Assembly: GCF_022524485.1 (NCBI RefSeq)
Contig: NZ_JAKXMK010000009.1
Coordinates: 1-64,000, forward strand
Source: Pseudonocardia alaniniphila
GTDB taxonomy: Bacteria > Actinomycetota > Actinomycetes > Mycobacteriales > Pseudonocardiaceae
Direction of reading: 5' to 3'
DNA: 64,000 bases
In this document: positions 61,281 through 64,000 of the stretch, piece after piece
Layout of the letters: each line of letters begins with the position of its first letter
Numbering within the stretch: the stretch's first letter is position 1
Position numbers and translations under genes: made by a program
The notes under the pieces: generated by a model
Told to the model about the DNA's origin: nothing
Databases searched by the model: none
Seen by the model: the letters and a program-made list of their open reading frames with translations, nothing else

Positions 61281-61326
61281 CCAAACTGTTCAGTCTGTGT
61301 TGCTCAGCTTGAACTTGTCAGTTTGG
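61281..61326. promoter_or_regulatory. Inverted repeat in the MarR promoter region
   Basis: CCAAACTG at 61281-61288 faces CAGTTTGG at 61319-61326 as perfect 8-bp arms, with TTCA...TGAA elements between them. It lies about 25-70 bases before the MarR start in an AT-richer stretch, as expected for operators of an autoregulated MarR-MFS operon. Confidence 0.55.
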
Positions 61327-61349
61327 ACTGTTGAATCTACGGTCAGGGA

Positions 61350-61799
61350 ATGTCCGAGATCAGCGGCGATGTCGCGGCGTCGGCGGTATGCGCGGCGCGT
61401 GATGTCCGGGTGGTTGTGGGCCGGTTGCGACGTCGGCTCCGGGAGACCTACGACAGTGGTGACCTCACTCCGTCCCAGACGTCGATCCTCAGCCGCCTCG
61501 ACAAGGACGGAGCGGCCACGGCGAGCGCGCTGGCGGCGGCCGAGCGGGTCCGTCCGCAGTCGGTGGCGGCGGTCCTCTCGGTGCTGGACGAGCGAGGGCT
61601 GATCGAGCGCAGGCCCGACCCCGGCGACGGCCGGCGCCAACTGGTGTCGCTGAGCGCAGCCGGCCGCGAGTTCATCGACGACAGCCGGCACGCGGGCGAG
61701 GAGTGGCTGGCCCGCGCCCTCCACGAGCGCTTCACCGAAGCCGAGCGCCGCGCCGTCATCGAGGCGATGGCCCTCCTGGAACGGCTCACCCACGCATGA
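61350..61799 (+). CDS. MarR-family transcriptional regulator
   Basis: A 149-residue MarR protein. The winged helix is visible in LTPSQTSILSRLDKDGAATASALAAAERVRPQSVAAVLSVLDERG in short overlapping segments, with the wing RRPDPGDGRRQLVSLSAAG. It normally represses adjacent transporter genes and releases DNA on binding an aromatic ligand. ATG 61350 has AGGGA a few bases upstream. Its stop overlaps the MFS start (ATGA), so the two are one operon. Confidence 0.9.
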   Translation: MSEISGDVAASAVCAARDVRVVVGRLRRRLRETYDSGDLTPSQTSILSRLDKDGAATASALAAAERVRPQSVAAVLSVLDERGLIERRPDPGDGRRQLVSLSAAGREFIDDSRHAGEEWLARALHERFTEAERRAVIEAMALLERLTHA

Positions 61800-63280
61800 C
61801 CTGGCTGACCCGCCTGACCAGGCCCGGACGTTCCATTCCGACGGATGACACGTTCGACCGCAAGCTGATCGCCCCGATGATCCTCGGGTCGATCTTGAAT
61901 CCCGTGAACTCCTCGATGATCGCCGTGGCGCTCATCCCCATCGGTATCGATCTCGGGGCGCCACCGTCCGAGACGGCCTGGCTGGTCTCCGCGCTGTACC
62001 TCGCAACCGCCATCGGTCAGCCCGTCGTCGGGCGGCTGGTCGACATCTACGGACCTCGCCGCCTCTACCTGGCCGGCACCGCCCTGGTGGGGATCGCCGG
62101 AATTCTCGGCGCCCTCGCCGTGTCCGTGGGGGCGCTGGTCGTCGCCCGGGTCTTGCTCGGGTTCGGCACGTGCGCCGGCTACCCGGCCGCGATGTACCTC
62201 ATCCGCAGCGAGGCCACCCGCACCGGGCGCGACAGCCCCAACGGCGTCCTGACCCTGCTCGTGATCGCCAGTCAGACCATCGCCGTCGTCGGGCCCAGCC
62301 TGGGCGGGCTGCTGATCGGCCTCGGCGGCTGGCGGGCCACCTTCACCGTCAACGTTCCGCTGGCCCTGGCCTGTCTCGTCCTCGGAGCGCTGCGTCTGCC
62401 GCGCACCCGCGCATCGGCACGGACGACAGGGCTGGCCGGCACAGTGGACCTCGCCGGCATCGCCCTGTTCGCCGCGATGCTCGTCTCGCTGTTGCTGTTT
62501 CTGACCACCCCGCAGCTCTCGCACGCCTACCTGCTCGCGATCACCGTCGCTGCCGCCGCCGGGCTGGGATGGTGGGAGCTGCGCGCGGCGACCCCGTTCA
62601 TCGACCTGCGAGTGCTCGGTGGCAACCTCCCGCTGCTCGCCACCTACACCCGCACCCTGCTGACGGCGGTCGTGGCGTACGCCTTCCTCTACGGATACAC
62701 GCAGTGGCTCGAACAGGGGCGCGGGCTGACGCCGACCGTGGCCGGGCTCGTCCTGATCCCGATGTTCGCCATCGGGGTCGTCGTCTCGGCGGTCACCGGA
62801 CGCCGTACCGAGGTGCGGGGAAAGCTCGTCGTCGGAGCCGTCGCCCAGGTCGTGGCGTGCGGCGGGCTGCTGCTGCTCGGCCCCGGCACGGGGATCTGGT
62901 GGCTCGTCGGTCTCGCCCTGATCCTGGGCATCCCGCAGGGGCTGAACAACCTCGCGAACCAGAACGCCATGTACCACCAGGCCGACCCCACTCGGACCGG
63001 TTCGTCGGCCGGCTTGTACCGCACGTTCTTCTATCTCGGCGCGATCAGCGCCGCCGCCGCCAACGGCGCCTTCCTGGCCGACCGCGCCGACACGGCCGGC
63101 CTGCACCACCTGGCCCTGTTCCTCGGCCCCTGCGCTCTCCTCTTCCTGGCGGTGACCCTCGCCGATCGCTCCCTGCGTCGAATCGGTGGGTCGAAGGACG
63201 CCGAGGCGCCCGCCGACCACGACCCCGTACCCGCAGGCCCCTGCACATCTCGATCTCCAGGGCAGGCTCCGCGACCCTGA
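61796..63280 (+). CDS. MFS transporter, DHA2 (14-helix) type
   Basis: A 494-residue exporter. The segments LIAPMILGSILNPVNSSMIAVAL and ETAWLVSALYLATAIGQPVVGRLVDIYGPRR (motif A) match DHA2 drug-proton antiporters, and about 14 hydrophobic helices can be traced. The start is fixed at ATG 61796 by the ATGA overlap with the MarR gene. The C-terminus is hydrophilic and Pro-rich. It probably expels the ligand sensed by the MarR protein. Confidence 0.9.
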   Translation: MTWLTRLTRPGRSIPTDDTFDRKLIAPMILGSILNPVNSSMIAVALIPIGIDLGAPPSETAWLVSALYLATAIGQPVVGRLVDIYGPRRLYLAGTALVGIAGILGALAVSVGALVVARVLLGFGTCAGYPAAMYLIRSEATRTGRDSPNGVLTLLVIASQTIAVVGPSLGGLLIGLGGWRATFTVNVPLALACLVLGALRLPRTRASARTTGLAGTVDLAGIALFAAMLVSLLLFLTTPQLSHAYLLAITVAAAAGLGWWELRAATPFIDLRVLGGNLPLLATYTRTLLTAVVAYAFLYGYTQWLEQGRGLTPTVAGLVLIPMFAIGVVVSAVTGRRTEVRGKLVVGAVAQVVACGGLLLLGPGTGIWWLVGLALILGIPQGLNNLANQNAMYHQADPTRTGSSAGLYRTFFYLGAISAAAANGAFLADRADTAGLHHLALFLGPCALLFLAVTLADRSLRRIGGSKDAEAPADHDPVPAGPCTSRSPGQAPRP

Positions 63281-63321
63281 CCAGCACGAACGGCCGACAG
63301 GGCGGAGAGGAACCGCGCCCG

Positions 63322-63996
63322 CTACTCCACCATCCTGAAGTAGCGGTCCAGCGCGTCGAGGGTCAGTGGCTGCCGGCGCAGCGGCTCGGAGGCGTCGAGC
63401 GCCACGGCGTGGATGCCGCCGAGGAACAGCTCCAACTGCTGGTCGATGATCAGCTCGTTCAGCTCGGCACCGATGGCGGGCAGCGGTCGGGAGAGCTTGA
63501 TGACGCCGAGCCAGAGGTCGATCGGGTTGATGCCCTGGCGGAGCTGCCCCTCCTGCTGGGCGGCGCGGGTGAGCTGCTCCATCTGCTCGAAGAGCTGGTT
63601 GCGTCGCTCCTTGAGCGGTCCCCCCTCGCCGCGCATGTCCTTTTCCAGGCCGGGGACCAGCTCCGGCATGATGACGCTGATCCGCAGCTCCACCAGGCGG
63701 CGTAAAAGCTGCGCCAGCGCGCCCCAGGCGTCAGGGTGCTCGACGGTGGCACGGGTCAGCTCCTCGCCGACCAGGGTCAGGTTGTCCAGGGCGACCTGCT
63801 GGACGAGCGTGTGGCGGTCGGGGAACCGGCGATACAGGGTGGCGATGTTGACGCCGGCGCGGCGCGCGATCTCCTCCAGCGGTGCGTGGATGCCCCTCTC
63901 GAGGAAGACCTCGCGGGCCGCGGTGATGATCTGCTCGCGGTTGCGGCGGGCGTCTGCCCGCAGCCGGGTCGTGCTCTCGGTCAAGCCGGTACCCAT
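63322..63996 (-). CDS. TetR-family transcriptional regulator
   Basis: A 224-residue TetR protein. The N-terminal HTH reads ARRNREQIITAAREVFLERG and PLEEIARRAGVNIATLYRRFPDRHTL; the C-terminal ligand domain includes LRRLVELRISVIMPELVPGLEKDM. The ATG at 63996 is 4 bases from the window edge and its GGAG is too close to be a normal ribosome site, so the true start could lie just outside. It is convergent with the MFS gene; its target is probably beyond the window. Confidence 0.85.
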   Translation of the reverse strand: MGTGLTESTTRLRADARRNREQIITAAREVFLERGIHAPLEEIARRAGVNIATLYRRFPDRHTLVQQVALDNLTLVGEELTRATVEHPDAWGALAQLLRRLVELRISVIMPELVPGLEKDMRGEGGPLKERRNQLFEQMEQLTRAAQQEGQLRQGINPIDLWLGVIKLSRPLPAIGAELNELIIDQQLELFLGGIHAVALDASEPLRRQPLTLDALDRYFRMVE

Positions 63997-64000
63997 CTCC

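Noticed and set aside
1..64000. CRISPR arrays, insertion sequences, prophage genes and att sites
   Set aside because: No spaced short repeats, transposase, integrase, phage structural genes or terminal inverted repeats were seen. The only large repeat is the MocR/SDR segment.

Overview
The window is chromosomal DNA from a GC-rich, gene-dense actinobacterium. A member of the Pseudonocardiales is likely (Pseudonocardia- or Amycolatopsis-like), but this is an inference from gene content only. Supporting signs are a WhiB-type Fe-S regulator, three giant AAA/LuxR (LAL) regulators, an ECF41-type sigma factor, a CU044_5270-type protein, many GTG/TTG starts behind GGAGG-like sites, and frequent 4-nt ATGA/GTGA overlaps. 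I see no rRNA, tRNA, CRISPR array, transposase, integrase or phage gene.

Region 1 (1-15.2 kb) is dominated by regulators. It holds the start of a possible methyltransferase, an ECF41-like sigma factor with a decayed C-terminus, a WhiB-like protein, three LAL paralogs of about 910-925 residues (two divergent), a nitroreductase, a second ECF sigma factor, a small cupin and a ferredoxin reductase. Two gene fossils sit here: an ECF region-2 remnant before the second LAL and a probable transaldolase C-terminus before the reductase.

Region 2 (15.2-33.7 kb) is mixed metabolism: a GMC oxidoreductase divergent from a flavin monooxygenase, a DUF4331 protein, an orphan histidine kinase with three near-identical GAF units, a lactonase plus mannonate-dehydratase pair, a divergent methyltransferase/XRE-cupin pair, an MFS pump, an AhpD-like protein divergent from a MocR regulator, and an SDR divergent from an Rrf2 regulator with clear palindromic operators. 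Between MocR and the SDR the chromosome is scarred. About 340 bp spanning the 3' ends of both genes is present twice as direct repeats, and the repeats bracket an amidohydrolase plus fragments of a MocR gene, an unknown gene and a GNAT gene.

Region 3 (33.7-45.3 kb) is a rhamnoside-use locus: a GH106-like and a GH78 alpha-L-rhamnosidase, a sugar ABC transporter (binding lipoprotein and two permeases, no ATPase), a nucleotidyltransferase-like protein and a lactate-dehydrogenase-like enzyme. LacI-type operator candidates lie before the binding protein and before the GH106 gene.

Region 4 (45.3-52.7 kb) has an MFS exporter, a TetR regulator with a double operator, a three-subunit molybdenum hydroxylase resembling E. 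coli PaoABC, and an acyl-CoA synthetase. A strong bidirectional terminator separates the last two.

Region 5 (52.7-61.2 kb) is the best candidate for an undescribed system. It is an eight-gene divergon around one elaborate LacI-type palindrome. The left arm encodes a class III CoA-transferase, a solute-binding-protein homologue without a signal peptide, an enoyl-CoA hydratase and a LacI regulator. The right arm encodes an SDR, a DUF4432 aldose-epimerase-like protein, a Gfo/Idh oxidoreductase and a TIM-barrel isomerase. The tight overlaps imply co-translation, and the mix suggests sugar or sugar-acid oxidation joined to CoA-thioester chemistry. The window closes with a MarR-MFS operon and a TetR regulator.
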